Below, piece by piece: positions 19,436 to 29,000 of a stretch of DNA of 64,000 nt. Each line of letters opens with the position of its first letter. The first letter of the stretch is position 1. A program made the translations under genes and the position numbers. The DNA lies in assembly GCF_017310545.1 (NCBI RefSeq), contig NZ_CP066203.1, positions 1,612,001 to 1,676,000 on the forward strand. Direction: 5' to 3'. The stretch comes from Methylacidimicrobium sp. B4 (GTDB lineage Bacteria; Verrucomicrobiota; Verrucomicrobiia; Methylacidiphilales; Methylacidiphilaceae). The notes beneath the pieces were generated by a model. The model ran no database searches, was not told the origin of the DNA, and saw nothing but the letters and a program-made list of their open reading frames with translations.

Positions 19436-19762
19436 ATGAAAACAATTCTTCTGCTCGTCGTCTCGAACCTCTTCATGACCCTTGCCTGGTATGGGCATTT
19501 GAAATTTCGCGAGCAACCGCTTCTGCTGGCGATTGTCGCAAGCTGGGGGCTCGCTTTCTTCGAATATATCTTTCAGGTGCCGGCCAACCGGATGGGATCC
19601 TACGAATTCTCCGTGACCCAGCTCAAGGTCCTCCAGGAGTGCATCACCCTCCTGGTCTTCACGGTCGTGGCCTATTTTCTCTTCGGCGCAGTCCCCCGAT
19701 GGAATCTTCTGATCGCCTACGGCTTCCTGGTCGCCGCGGTCTATTTCGCCTTCAAAGGGTAG
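19436..19762 (+). CDS. DUF486 / DMT-like small membrane protein
   Basis: This 108-residue integral membrane protein has four predicted helices. The pattern MTLAWYGHLKF, FFEYIFQVPANRMG and FTVVAYFLFG is characteristic of the DUF486 family, relatives of the drug/metabolite transporter fold. Substrate and role are unknown. It faces apt tail-to-tail with a 12-base gap. Confidence 0.87.
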   Translation: MKTILLLVVSNLFMTLAWYGHLKFREQPLLLAIVASWGLAFFEYIFQVPANRMGSYEFSVTQLKVLQECITLLVFTVVAYFLFGAVPRWNLLIAYGFLVAAVYFAFKG

Positions 19763-19774
19763 CCGGAGGGCCGG

Positions 19775-20317
19775 CTAAGGAAACTGCAGGATCGAGTAGA
19801 CCGGGTATCGCGAGAGCCGCTCCTTGCCTTTGAGCCCGCGAAGCTCGATCAGGAAACCGAGCTCGATCGGGGTCCCGCCGCAGCGCTCGATCAGCCTGGT
19901 GGCTGCCTCCGCCGTGCCACCCGTGGCGAGCACGTCATCGAGAATCAGCACCTGCTCGCCCTTTGCCACGGCGTCCCGATGGATGGTCAACGTGTTAAGA
20001 CCGTATTCGGAGCTGTACGTGACTTCGAAGGTCTCATGGGGAAGCTTCCCTTTCTTGCGAATCGGGATGAGCCCGATGCCGAGGATGTGGGCCAGCGCTC
20101 CAGCAAAGATGAATCCCCGGGCGTCAATCGCGGCGATCTTGTCGATCTTTCTCCGCTGGTATCGTTCCAGGAAGATCATCATCACCAGCCGGAAGAACTG
20201 TCCGTCACCGATGAGGGGGGTAATATCCCGATAGAGGATCCCCTTTTCTGGAAAATCCGGAATGGTCCGAACCTTCTCTTTGAGACGGGACAGGGTGCTT
20301 TGCAGAAGGAAGGTCAT
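19775..20317 (-). CDS. apt: Adenine phosphoribosyltransferase
   Basis: Apt salvages adenine to AMP with PRPP. PDFPEKGILYRDITPLI, the dimer/active-site IDARGFIFAGALAHILGIG, and the PRPP-binding VLILDDVLATGGTAEAA are present in 180 residues. Its ATG overlaps the stop of the upstream sigma-factor gene in an ATGA arrangement, so the two are translationally coupled. Confidence 0.95.
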   Translation of the reverse strand: MTFLLQSTLSRLKEKVRTIPDFPEKGILYRDITPLIGDGQFFRLVMMIFLERYQRRKIDKIAAIDARGFIFAGALAHILGIGLIPIRKKGKLPHETFEVTYSSEYGLNTLTIHRDAVAKGEQVLILDDVLATGGTAEAATRLIERCGGTPIELGFLIELRGLKGKERLSRYPVYSILQFP

Positions 20318-21150
20318 CGGACGAGTTGACGCTTCTCCTTCTTCTCCAGGGCTCGGCGCACCTTCCGCAAGGCGATGTTCTGGAGCTGTCGAATCCGTTC
20401 GCGTGTCACATGGAATTTCTTGCCGATCTCTTCCAAGGTCATCTCCTCGTTCCCCTCCAGCCCGAAGCGAAGCGCCAGGATCTTGCGTTCTCGGGCGTCG
20501 AGGATGGGCAAGAGCTCCATCACCGTCCTTTTCAGGTTTTCGCTCTGGATGATGGATGCCGGATCGATGGCGCTTTCATCCTTGACCAGCTCCCCGAGCG
20601 AAGTGCCGTCCTCCTCCTCCCCGACTGCCGCGTTGAGAGAGGCGGGCTGAATGGCGATCGTGCGAAGCTCCGCGACGCGGGAGGTGGAGATGCCCAGCTC
20701 ATGCGCGAGCTCTTCGTCAGTCGGTTCCCGGCCAAATTCCTCTGCCAGGCGGATGGCCGTCCGCCGCATCCGCGCGATCTTGTCGACCAGGTGAACGGGA
20801 AGCCGAATCGTTTTGCTCTGGTTGGCGAGCGCTCGCTTGATCGACTGCTTGATCCACCAGGCCGCATAGGTGCTCAGCTTTCCTCCTTTGGAGGGATCGA
20901 AGCGGTCGACGGCTTTCATCAAGCCGATGTTTCCTTCGGAGATCAAGTCGAGTAGCGGCAGGCCGCTGGTGGAGTAATCGTGCGCGATTTTCACGACCAG
21001 GCGCAGGTTGGCTTGGATCATCTTCTGGCGGGCGGCCGCATCGCCTTTTTGAATGCGATGAGCGAGCTCCACCTCTTCCTCTCGGCGCAGGAGGGGGATT
21101 TGGCTGATTTCCCGCAGATAGAGCTTGAGCGCTGAATCGTTATCGATCAT
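20314..21150 (-). CDS. Sigma-70 family RNA polymerase sigma factor (group 1/2, lacking region 1.1)
   Basis: This 278-residue sigma factor starts with region 1.2 (DSALKLYLREISQIPLL). Region 2 (NLRLVVKIAHDY, DLISEGNIGLMKAVDRFD, YAAWWIKQSIKRAL), region 3 and region 4 (MTLEEIGKKFHVTRERIRQLQ) follow. The -10 and -35 recognition helices look like those of the housekeeping class. The absence of region 1.1 and the short length fit either a compact RpoD or a stationary-phase type group 2 factor. It overlaps apt by 4 bases. Confidence 0.92.
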   Translation of the reverse strand: MIDNDSALKLYLREISQIPLLRREEEVELAHRIQKGDAAARQKMIQANLRLVVKIAHDYSTSGLPLLDLISEGNIGLMKAVDRFDPSKGGKLSTYAAWWIKQSIKRALANQSKTIRLPVHLVDKIARMRRTAIRLAEEFGREPTDEELAHELGISTSRVAELRTIAIQPASLNAAVGEEEDGTSLGELVKDESAIDPASIIQSENLKRTVMELLPILDARERKILALRFGLEGNEEMTLEEIGKKFHVTRERIRQLQNIALRKVRRALEKKEKRQLVR

Positions 21151-21321
21151 GCCGAATCTATGATACGCAAGGAGCTGCCCAACCGTTTAGGATTGAGCCA
21201 GAGGGCGAACTTCGCAATCAAAAAGCGCGGCTCCACAAGGCTACCGAAGACGTAGTGGTGGGGGAATGAGCGGTGAGGCGAACGCGGCCCCAAGCCGGAG
21301 AAGCAATGGGGACGATCGGGG

Positions 21322-22287
21322 CTACGCCGAACCGACGCGACGCCGGGCCTCTTCGGCGAGTGCAGTGCTCAGATAGCGCTCCCCGGTGCTGGCGCCGACG
21401 GCGACGATCAACTTTCCTCGATTTTCCGGCCTCTTCGCCACTTCGATGGCCGCATGGACGGTCGCTCCGGTGGAAATCCCGGCCAGGATCCCTTCTTCGT
21501 CGGCAAGACGGCGCGCCATGGTCAAGGCATCGATATCGGCGACGGAAAGGGCCTCATCGACCACCGAGAGGTTGAGATTCTTGGGAACGAAGCCGGCTCC
21601 AATGCCCTGGATCTTGTGGGGGCCGGGCTTAGGCGGCTCCCCACGCAACGTCTGTGAAATCACGGGCGATCCGGCGGGCTCCACCGCCACGGTGCGGAAC
21701 TGGGGCTTTCGCGCCTTGATCACCTCACCGACGCCGGAGATCGTACCGCCGGTGCCGACACCGGAAACGAAGATGTCGATGGATCCCTCCGTATCCGTCC
21801 AAATTTCTTCTGCCGTGGTGCGCCGGTGAATCTCGGGGTTCGCGGGATTCTCGAACTGCTGCGGAATCCAGGAGTTGCCTCGTTTTTCCTTCAGGGCGAT
21901 GGCCCGACGGATGGCTCCGGCCATCCCTTCGGCCGCCGGGGTGAGTACCAGATGCGCTCCCAGGAGGGCGAGCAGGGTGCGGCGCTCGAGGCTCATGCTT
22001 TCAGGCATCGTCAAGGTCAGGTGGTAGCCCTTGGCCGCGGCGACGAAGGCGAGCGCGATCCCCGTGTTGCCGGAGGTCGGCTCGATGATTTCGGTCTCCG
22101 GGGTGAGGAGGCCCGCGTTTTCCGCGGCCTCGATCATCGCGGCTCCGATCCGATCCTTGACGCTGCCGAGCGGGTTGAAAAACTCGGCCTTGAGTGCTAA
22201 CCTTGCATCGATCCCCCGCGCAACCCGGTTGAGTTGAATGAGCGGCGTGCGCCCGATCGTCGCGATGACGGAGGGGAAGATCGGCAT
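21322..22287 (-). CDS. cysK: Cysteine synthase A (O-acetylserine sulfhydrylase)
   Basis: This PLP enzyme makes cysteine from O-acetylserine and sulfide. [12 protein letters not shown] and [13 protein letters not shown] (PLP lysine), [20 protein letters not shown] and [14 protein letters not shown] are all standard. Start ATG 22287 ([15 protein letters not shown]) gives 321 residues; a start 12 codons upstream would read through the promoter. A TTGACA promoter with a palindromic spacer lies immediately upstream. Confidence 0.95.
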   Translation of the reverse strand: MPIFPSVIATIGRTPLIQLNRVARGIDARLALKAEFFNPLGSVKDRIGAAMIEAAENAGLLTPETEIIEPTSGNTGIALAFVAAAKGYHLTLTMPESMSLERRTLLALLGAHLVLTPAAEGMAGAIRRAIALKEKRGNSWIPQQFENPANPEIHRRTTAEEIWTDTEGSIDIFVSGVGTGGTISGVGEVIKARKPQFRTVAVEPAGSPVISQTLRGEPPKPGPHKIQGIGAGFVPKNLNLSVVDEALSVADIDALTMARRLADEEGILAGISTGATVHAAIEVAKRPENRGKLIVAVGASTGERYLSTALAEEARRRVGSA

Positions 22288-22294
22288 GCTTGAT

Positions 22295-22323
22295 TCTCTA
22301 TAGAGTTCCGGAACATATGTCAA
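22295..22323 (-). promoter_or_regulatory. Putative cysK promoter with palindromic spacer
   Basis: Read on the minus strand, TTGACA (22318-22323) and TAGAGA (22295-22300) are separated by 17 bases. The alternative -10 TATAGA has a 15-base spacer. Between the boxes lies the perfect 10-base palindrome GTTCCGGAAC, followed by CTCTATAGAG. The expected transcription start falls at or next to the cysK ATG, so the mRNA would have almost no leader. The palindrome is a possible operator. Confidence 0.5.
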
Positions 22324-23372
22324 GCGGCAGTCTCGGTCAAAATGGGATGACTGGTCGGGCGACCAGGCCTCGGGTTGGACGGATCGCGGAGGAGGGGTTC
22401 TCGCCGAAGAAGATCTTGATTCTCAAGTTCAGCTCCCTTGGGGACGTGATCCAGGCCTTGCCGGTGGCGTCCGGCTTGAAGCGCCGATGGCCATCGGCCC
22501 AGATTCATTGGATGGCCTTTGCTCCCTACCGGGAGCTGCTGGCGGATCATCCGGCGATCGACCGGTTTGTCGAGTTCCCCCGTCGGCGAGCGACGCGGGG
22601 CGGGCTCTTTCGCGATCTTGCGCACTGCCTTGCCTCCGTTCGCGGTGAGCAGTACGACCTGCTTCTTGACCTGCAAGGGCTTCTGCGCAGCGGCGTGCTC
22701 TGCCTTTTGAGCGGGGCAAAGCGTCGCATCGGCCCATGGAATGGCCGGGAAGGCTCGATCCTGCTCTATCGTGAGCGGATCATGCCTCCCCCTCCGCCGG
22801 CTCAGGAGCGGTACCTCGCCTTTCTTCGCTACTTGGGAGTACCCGAGGGGCCTGCGGACTATGGGCTGAGGGTCGAGCCGCTGGAGCTGGCGGGATTGCG
22901 GAAGGGCTCGTACGTGGTGCTGCATCCCTACGCCCGGTGGAGGACCAAGCTCTGGCCATGGCGGTATTACGAAGAGCTGGCACGGTCTCTTCCGGATCTC
23001 TCCTTCGTGGTGATGGGGATGGGGCCATGGTTTCCGCTGGAGGCGAGGAATGTGGTGGATCTCCGCGGCGCGCTTCCCATGCGGCGGATGACGGCGATCC
23101 TGGGGAATGCCGCCGCGGTCGTCGGCCCCGATTCTGGTCCCGCCCACTTGGCGGCCGCTCTCGGGGTGCCGACGTTGATTCTTTTTGGCCCTACCGACTG
23201 GCGCGAATCCGCGGCGGTGGGCGAGAATGTGCGGGTGCTCTCCGCGTCCGCGAGCTGTGCGCCTTGCTGGAGGACCCGATGTCCGCAGAAGAGACCGGTT
23301 GCCTGCCTCTCGGAGATTGGGCCCGGCTGGGTCCGTGAGGAGCTGAAGGCAATCTGCGCAGAAGCCTTCTAG
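22317..23372 (+). CDS. Glycosyltransferase family 9 (ADP-heptose:LPS heptosyltransferase-like)
   Basis: This is a GT9 enzyme of about 350 residues, related to WaaC/WaaF/WaaQ, which add heptoses to the LPS inner core on the cytoplasmic side. [21 protein letters not shown] is the N-terminal signature. [28 protein letters not shown] and [26 protein letters not shown] are the nucleotide-sugar-binding C-terminal motifs. The start is uncertain: 22317 or 22347, both before the first conserved strand. It implies an LPS-bearing outer membrane. Confidence 0.87.
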   Translation: MSSGSLGQNGMTGRATRPRVGRIAEEGFSPKKILILKFSSLGDVIQALPVASGLKRRWPSAQIHWMAFAPYRELLADHPAIDRFVEFPRRRATRGGLFRDLAHCLASVRGEQYDLLLDLQGLLRSGVLCLLSGAKRRIGPWNGREGSILLYRERIMPPPPPAQERYLAFLRYLGVPEGPADYGLRVEPLELAGLRKGSYVVLHPYARWRTKLWPWRYYEELARSLPDLSFVVMGMGPWFPLEARNVVDLRGALPMRRMTAILGNAAAVVGPDSGPAHLAAALGVPTLILFGPTDWRESAAVGENVRVLSASASCAPCWRTRCPQKRPVACLSEIGPGWVREELKAICAEAF

Positions 23373-23406
23373 CTGGCACGCGATGTGCTTTCATTAGGGA
23401 AGATAA

Positions 23407-23435
23407 TTGACAGCGATCGCCGCAAAGACTATTCT
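23407..23435 (+). promoter_or_regulatory. Putative promoter of the four-repeat protein gene
   Basis: TTGACA at 23407-23412 and TATTCT at 23430-23435 are exactly 17 bases apart. They lie 18 bases before the ATG at 23453, so the leader would be about 10 bases. A small inverted repeat, TCTC(7)GAGA, covers the predicted start region. Confidence 0.55.
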
Positions 23436-23452
23436 CTCGAGTTAAGAGAACT

Positions 23453-24280
23453 ATGAAAACAACCGAAGCTCCGGCTGAGAGCGGAAATCGGGAGTGGAGC
23501 GAAGAGATTCTCCTGCGAGAGATCCGTGCGTGGCGGCGCCAGGGGAGGCCGCTCTACTCGCACTACATGCGCCAGCATTATCAGGAACTGCTTGCGGCGG
23601 GAATCCGCTACTTCGGCAGCTGGGAGAAGGCCGTAGAAACGGCAGGAATTTCGTATGCGGAGGTGCGGCGCTACCAGCGGTGGTCCAAGAAGAGCATCGT
23701 CGAGAAGATTCGTGCGCTCCACGCGCAGGGGGCTGATCTCTCCTTCCGGGCCTTGATGCTGAGCCCCTATGCTCCCATGGTCTATGCGGCCATTCGTCCG
23801 GTCTACTTCGGCAGCTGGAAAGACGCCCTTCTCGCTGCGGGGCTTGCCCCTGCCGATATCTATCGATACCGGTCCTGGAAGGATGCAGATATCCTGCGGG
23901 AGATCCGTCGTCTCCATGCCGAAGGGGCTGACTTGAGCTCGAAGCACATGGATGAGCAGGCCAACTCCCTGATCGCCACCGCGAGGCGGCGGTTCGGGTG
24001 CTGGGGTGCCGCCGTGGAGCGCGCTGGGCTCGATTATGCGAAGATTCGGAAGCGGAAGCGCTGGAGCGAAGCGGAGATCATCGAGCAGATCCGCGCCCTG
24101 CAGGCGCAGGGGGTGCCCCTGACGAGCACGGAGGTGCGCAATCGGGAGCCTTCCCTCTTTGCAGCGGCATGCAAGCGGCGCTTTTTCGGAAGCTGGAGGC
24201 AGGCGATCCAGTCGGCCCTAGGCAAAGCGGAGAGAGCTAGCCAGGATTGCACGACGGCTGGCCGCGGGTCTAACCGCTAG
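23453..24280 (+). CDS. Protein made of four tandem ~60-residue helical repeats, function unknown
   Basis: Almost the whole 275-residue sequence is four copies of one unit starting near residues 15, 77, 142 and 204. Each unit follows W-x-x-x-x-I-[LV]-x-x-I-R-x-L-x-x-x-G, a middle helix, then R-x-FG-[SC]W-x-x-A-[VIL]. Examples are YFGSWEKAVETAGISYAEVR and RRFGCWGAAVERAGLDY. The FGSW...A..AG pattern recalls the homing-endonuclease-associated repeat (HNH_repeat, PF18780) that flanks nuclease or DNA-binding domains, but here no nuclease domain accompanies it. It is basic (many Arg/Lys), so DNA or RNA binding is a reasonable guess. It has its own promoter. Confidence 0.75.
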   Translation: MKTTEAPAESGNREWSEEILLREIRAWRRQGRPLYSHYMRQHYQELLAAGIRYFGSWEKAVETAGISYAEVRRYQRWSKKSIVEKIRALHAQGADLSFRALMLSPYAPMVYAAIRPVYFGSWKDALLAAGLAPADIYRYRSWKDADILREIRRLHAEGADLSSKHMDEQANSLIATARRRFGCWGAAVERAGLDYAKIRKRKRWSEAEIIEQIRALQAQGVPLTSTEVRNREPSLFAAACKRRFFGSWRQAIQSALGKAERASQDCTTAGRGSNR

Positions 24281-24341
24281 GACGGCAGAACGCGATCGGT
24301 CGGGTACCCGTGCCTACCGGCGGAAAGGCTGGGCGCGCTGC

Positions 24342-25469
24342 ATGATGCGCGGTCGCGGACAGGACGGCTCTCGCCATTGGCGCAGGGTATTGCCCCGCAT
24401 CGGCCTAGCAGCGATCGTGGGATGGTCGTTCCTTTCGTCCTCTATGGCCAAGACGGGCTTCTCCGCCGTCTCCAAGCCCTCTCCAGTGCTGCGCGTCGGA
24501 GTCAGCGAGGAACCTCCGTTTGCCCTCCGCGATTCCTTGGGAGAATGGCGAGGCTATGCGGTCGACTTGTGGCGGGAAATTGCGGGCGATCTGGGCTTGG
24601 CCTATCGCTTCATCGATGTACCGGGCGACTCCCAAGCGATGCTCCGGGCACTCAAGGAAGGCCGAGTAGATGTGGTGGCCCTGGGGGTCGCCGTGACGCC
24701 GGAGCAGGCTCGCGAGGTTTCCTACAGCTACCCCTACTATCCATCCGCTCTGGCCTTGGCTTTTCGCTCGGAGAGATCGAGCACCGCATGGGCGGTGCTC
24801 CACTTTCTGCTCAGCCGCGAGTTCGCCTATGTCATGGGTGGCCTCCTTCTTGCCACCTTTCTTGCGGGAATCTTGATCTGGGCTGTCGAACGCAAGGAGA
24901 ATCCGGATCATTTCGGCGGCAAGACCCTTCATGGCATTGGCAGCGCCTTCTGGTGGGCGGCCGTGACGATGACGACGATCGGGTACGGGGACAAGGTGCC
25001 GCGAACCCCGAAAGGGAGGGCGATCGCTCTGGTCTGGATGTTTGTGGGCGTGGTCTTGGTCTCGTTTTTCACCGCTTGGGTGACGGCGGCCGTCGCCGTA
25101 GAAAAGGTAAGCAACCGGTCTCTACAGCACCGGAGCCTGGAGGAGCTGCGCTTGGGGTGTGTCCGGGGTGGCATGGGCGAGAAGTTCCTGGCGGCGGAAA
25201 AAGTCCATGCGCTCTCCTTTTCCACGGCGCCCGACTGCCTGGCGGCGCTGGTCGCCGGAAAGATCGATGCGGCCGTTTTGCGTGAGCCTGAGCTGCGCTA
25301 TCTGGTCCGAACCGCATACGCCGGGGAGATTGACATCGTACCCCGGTCGCTGGAACGGATCGACTATGCCTTTGCCTTCCCGCGGGGCAGCCCCTTGCAA
25401 GAACCGGTCAACGAAGAGATCATCCGCCGGATCGGACAGTTGAGCTACCGGGTGCGCCATGGGCTTTGA
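24342..25469 (+). CDS. GluR0-like ligand-gated potassium channel
   Basis: This 375-residue protein has a signal-like hydrophobic N-terminus, then lobe 1 of a type II amino-acid-binding fold (residues ~50-145: VLRVGVSEEPPFALRDS, GYAVDLWREIAGDLGL, ALKEGRVDVVALGVAVTPEQARE). A TM helix (~161-183), a pore loop with TTIGYGD (211-217) and a second TM helix (~226-250) follow. Lobe 2 (~255-365, CLAALVAGKIDAAVLREPELRY) closes the protein. This order is that of prokaryotic ionotropic glutamate receptors such as GluR0; TIGYGD is a potassium selectivity filter. Ligands are probably amino acids in the periplasm; the exact ligand cannot be read. Confidence 0.88.
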   Translation: MMRGRGQDGSRHWRRVLPRIGLAAIVGWSFLSSSMAKTGFSAVSKPSPVLRVGVSEEPPFALRDSLGEWRGYAVDLWREIAGDLGLAYRFIDVPGDSQAMLRALKEGRVDVVALGVAVTPEQAREVSYSYPYYPSALALAFRSERSSTAWAVLHFLLSREFAYVMGGLLLATFLAGILIWAVERKENPDHFGGKTLHGIGSAFWWAAVTMTTIGYGDKVPRTPKGRAIALVWMFVGVVLVSFFTAWVTAAVAVEKVSNRSLQHRSLEELRLGCVRGGMGEKFLAAEKVHALSFSTAPDCLAALVAGKIDAAVLREPELRYLVRTAYAGEIDIVPRSLERIDYAFAFPRGSPLQEPVNEEIIRRIGQLSYRVRHGL

Positions 25470-25491
25470 GAGCGGAGGCGGCCCGAGGCCG

Positions 25492-25818
25492 TCAAAAAAG
25501 AGGGATGAAGGCCAAGACCACCAGCGCGAGGAGCGCGTTGATGGCAACGCCGATCGAAGGGGTGACCTTCGAAGTCTTTCCCTGACTCAAGGCAAGGCCA
25601 CCGACCAGGACCCCGGATGCATTGAGCATGAAGCCCGTCACGGCGCATAGCCCGAGGAATTCGGAGGTGAGCTCCGTCTGGCTGTCGGTGGAGCGAAGGA
25701 TCAGGTTGAGGAAGCCTACGGCGATCCAGAAGAAAATTCCACCGATTGCCAGAGTGAGGGAGAGGCGACCCCCGATCGGGCTGAGCTTCTCTGCCGCTTC
25801 CGGCAACTGGATGGCCAT
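25492..25818 (-). CDS. Small three-helix membrane protein, unknown function
   Basis: From ATG 25818 (MAIQLPEAAEKL) this is a 108-residue protein with three hydrophobic segments: SLTLAIGGIFFWIAVGFLNLI, LGLCAVTGFMLNASGVLVGGL and SIGVAINALLALVVLAFIPLF. The second and third are joined by a basic loop, SQGKTSKVTP. The family is not recognised. It converges with the channel gene with a 22-base gap. Confidence 0.65.
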   Translation of the reverse strand: MAIQLPEAAEKLSPIGGRLSLTLAIGGIFFWIAVGFLNLILRSTDSQTELTSEFLGLCAVTGFMLNASGVLVGGLALSQGKTSKVTPSIGVAINALLALVVLAFIPLF

Positions 25819-25910
25819 TGCGTGGAAAGAATAGCAAATGCGCTGTTGTGCTAAAAGAGAAAAAGAAGCAAAGGCTCTGAAAATTTGCCCTGCGGCGCGC
25901 CGCCGGCGGC

Positions 25911-25939
25911 TTGACAAAGGGAGATGGCGGACGCATGAA
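25911..25939 (+). promoter_or_regulatory. Weak candidate promoter upstream of the RND operon
   Basis: TTGACA at 25911-25916 is followed 17-18 bases later by CATGAA/ATGAAT, a poor -10. It lies about 90 bases before the RND permease ATG. Only the -35 is convincing. Confidence 0.25.
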
Positions 25940-26026
25940 TCCATCAATTAACGCGTTCTTAAACGATCATCGGTACTTCTTCGCGGCCTAGCTTGGCTCC
26001 GCCAAGCGGTAGAGAGCATTTTCCCC

Positions 26027-29000
26027 ATGATGGCGCTGGTTCGATTGGCCTTGCGGAAACCCTACACGGTTGCGGTGATGGCGGCGCTCATCTTCGTGCT
26101 CGGTCTATTGACCATCACCACCACCCCCACGGACATCTTTCCCGAGATCGACATCCCCGTCGTCAACGTCGTCTGGTTCTACCAGGGTATGACGCCGGAG
26201 GACATGACCAATTACATCACGACCTTCAGCGAGTTCACGTTGACCCAGTATGTCGACAACGTTCAGCGGGTGGAATCGAGGACCCTGTACGGGCTCAACG
26301 TCATTCGCATGTACTTTCAGCCGGGGACCAGCATCGACATGGCCCTTGCGGAGACGGCGGGGATCTGCCAGACCGTCATCAAGCGGATGCCCTTAGGGAC
26401 GACCCCGCCCTATGTGCTCCGCTATTCCGCTTCGGAGGTCCCGGTGATCCAGGTGGCGGTGAGCGGGAAGACCAAGTCGGCCGCCGAGCTCTTCGATTAC
26501 TCCTGGTACGGGCTCCGTAGGGATCTGGCGACCATTCGCGGATCGACCTGGCCTCCCCCGTGGGGAGGCACGCCGCGGTTCATCATGGTTGATACCGACC
26601 CCAATCAGCTCCTGGCCCGAGGGATGACGGCCGACGGCGTCATGACCGCCTTGAGCGATCAAAACCTCGACCTTCCCTCGGGAGACATCAAGATCGGCGA
26701 CTACGACTACCTGGTCAGCGTCAACAACATCCCAAAGAAGGTCGTCCAGCTCAATGACTTTCCCCTGCAGAAGGTCAACGACCAGATCGTCTATCTCCAC
26801 GACATCGGCCATGCGCGCGACGGGGGGGCGGTCCAGTGGAATGTCGCCCACGTCGATGGGGTCCCGGCGGTCGTCCTGCCGATGCTCAAGAACGGCATGG
26901 CTTCGACGCTCCAGCTGGTCGCGGACCTTCGAAAGCTTCTTCCCAAGGCGATGGCGGCGGCGCCCGAGGGAACCGACATCCGGCCGATCTTCGACCAGTC
27001 GGTCTTCGTGCGGGCCTCGATCGAGGGGGTGGTGAAAGAAGGGCTGATTGCGGCGGGACTGACCGGAATCATGATCCTGGTGTTTTTGGGGAGCTGGCGG
27101 AGCACGCTCATCGTCCTCACCTCGATCCCGCTCTGCATCCTGGTCGCCCTCTTTCTCATGAGCCGGATGGGCTACACCATCAACATCATGACCCTGGGCG
27201 GACTGGCGCTCGCGGTCGGGGTGCTGGTGGACGATGCGACCGTGGAGGTGGAAAACATCCACCGGAACCATGGGATGGGGAAGCCCCTGATTCAAGCGAT
27301 CCTCGACGGTGCCGCGCAGATCGCCAACGCCGCATTGATGGCAACTCTGGCCATCTGCATCGTCTTCACCTCCGTGATCTTTCTCGAAGGACCGCCCAAG
27401 TTCCTCTTTACCCCGATGGCCTTGGGCGTCGTCTTCGCGATGCTCTTCTCCTACTTTCTCTCCCGGACCCTCGTGCCGACGATGGCCGATATGCTGATCG
27501 GCGCAGAGGAGGAGGAAAAGGAGCGCCGGCTGGCCGCGGGAAAGCCGCCGAGCTGGTTCGAGCGTTTCCACCATCGGTTTGAAGAGCGCTTCGAGGCCTT
27601 CCGGGACCGTTTTGCCGGCGTGTTGCGCCTCGCTCTTGACCATCGCTCGGCGGTCTTCGTTCTGCTCGGCGTTCTGGTCGCCGTGAGCGCTCTGGTCGTC
27701 CCGGTGGTCGGACGGGATTTCTTCCCGTCGGTCGACGCGGGGAAGTTCCGGCTCCACGTCTTCACCCCACCGGGCACACGGATCGAGAGGACCCAGCGGA
27801 TCTTCAGCGAGATCGAGCGCTACATTCGAAAGACGATCCCGGAGGAGGAGATCGATTCGATCGTCGACAACATGGGCATCCCCTTCTTCTATCCCGCAGC
27901 CCTCGCCTACAGCGATACGATCAACGAAGGAACCTTTGATGGGGAGATCCTGGTTTCGCTCAAGGAGGACCACCGTCCGACGCCCTACTACATGAAGAAA
28001 TTGCGGGTGGAGCTGCCGCGACACTTTCCGGGTTGCTGCTTCTTCTTCCAGGCTGCGGACATGGTCAACCAGATCCTCAACTTCGGGTCGGCCGCCCCGA
28101 TCGACATCCAGATCGCAGGGAAGAACGAGAAGCTCGTGAGCGACGTTGCCATGGAGATGCAGAAGCGCATCCGGAAGATTCCCGGGGCGGTGGACGCGAT
28201 CGTCTATCAGATGAAGCAGCCCTATCTCCACATGGAGGTCGACCGGATCCGGGCACTCGACTTGGGAATGACCCAGAAGCAGGTTGCCGACAACGTCCTG
28301 AACCATCTGAGCTCGAGCTACGTGGTCGCCCCCAACTATTGGGCGGATCCGGAGACGACCATCAACTATCCGCTCGTCGTGCAGAGCCCGCAATTCAAGC
28401 TCGACTCCCGAAACTGGTTGATGAATCTCAACGCGGGCTACCCCTCGAACGAGATCTATTCGCGGCTCCTGACCACGCATCTCGAGCCCCAGCTCATCAG
28501 CAACCTGATGGAGATCCACCGGACGAAGAAGACGGCCGTGATCAGCCACTACAACATGAAGCCGCTCAAGAACATCTTCGTGAACATCCAGGGCCGGGAC
28601 CTCGGGGGTGTCTCCGGGGACGTGGAAACGGTGGTCGGCGAGTTTCAAAAGAAGCTGCCGCCCGGCTACGACATCCACGTCCGAGGCCAGGCGCAAAGCA
28701 TGAACAGCGCCTTCCTCCGGCTGGGCTTGGGCACAGTCTTCGCCATCATGATGGTCTACTTCCTGCTTGTCGTGAACTTCCAGGGATGGCTCGATCCGTT
28801 CATCATCCTGACCGCTCTCCCTGTCGGCGGCTGCGGGATCATCTGGATGCTCTACCTGACCGGAACGACCTTCAACGTCCCCTCCCTCATGGGAACGATC
28901 ATGACGGTCGGCGTGGCGACCTCGAACAGCATTCTCTTGATCACCTTCGCCAACGAGGCGATGCGAAACGGGAACGATGCCACCACGGCGGCATGGCTCG

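Noticed and set aside
26393-28696. A 767-codon minus-strand frame inside the RND permease gene
   Set aside because: Composition is Asp/Arg/His-rich as typical of antisense frames; the plus-strand permease is complete and canonical.
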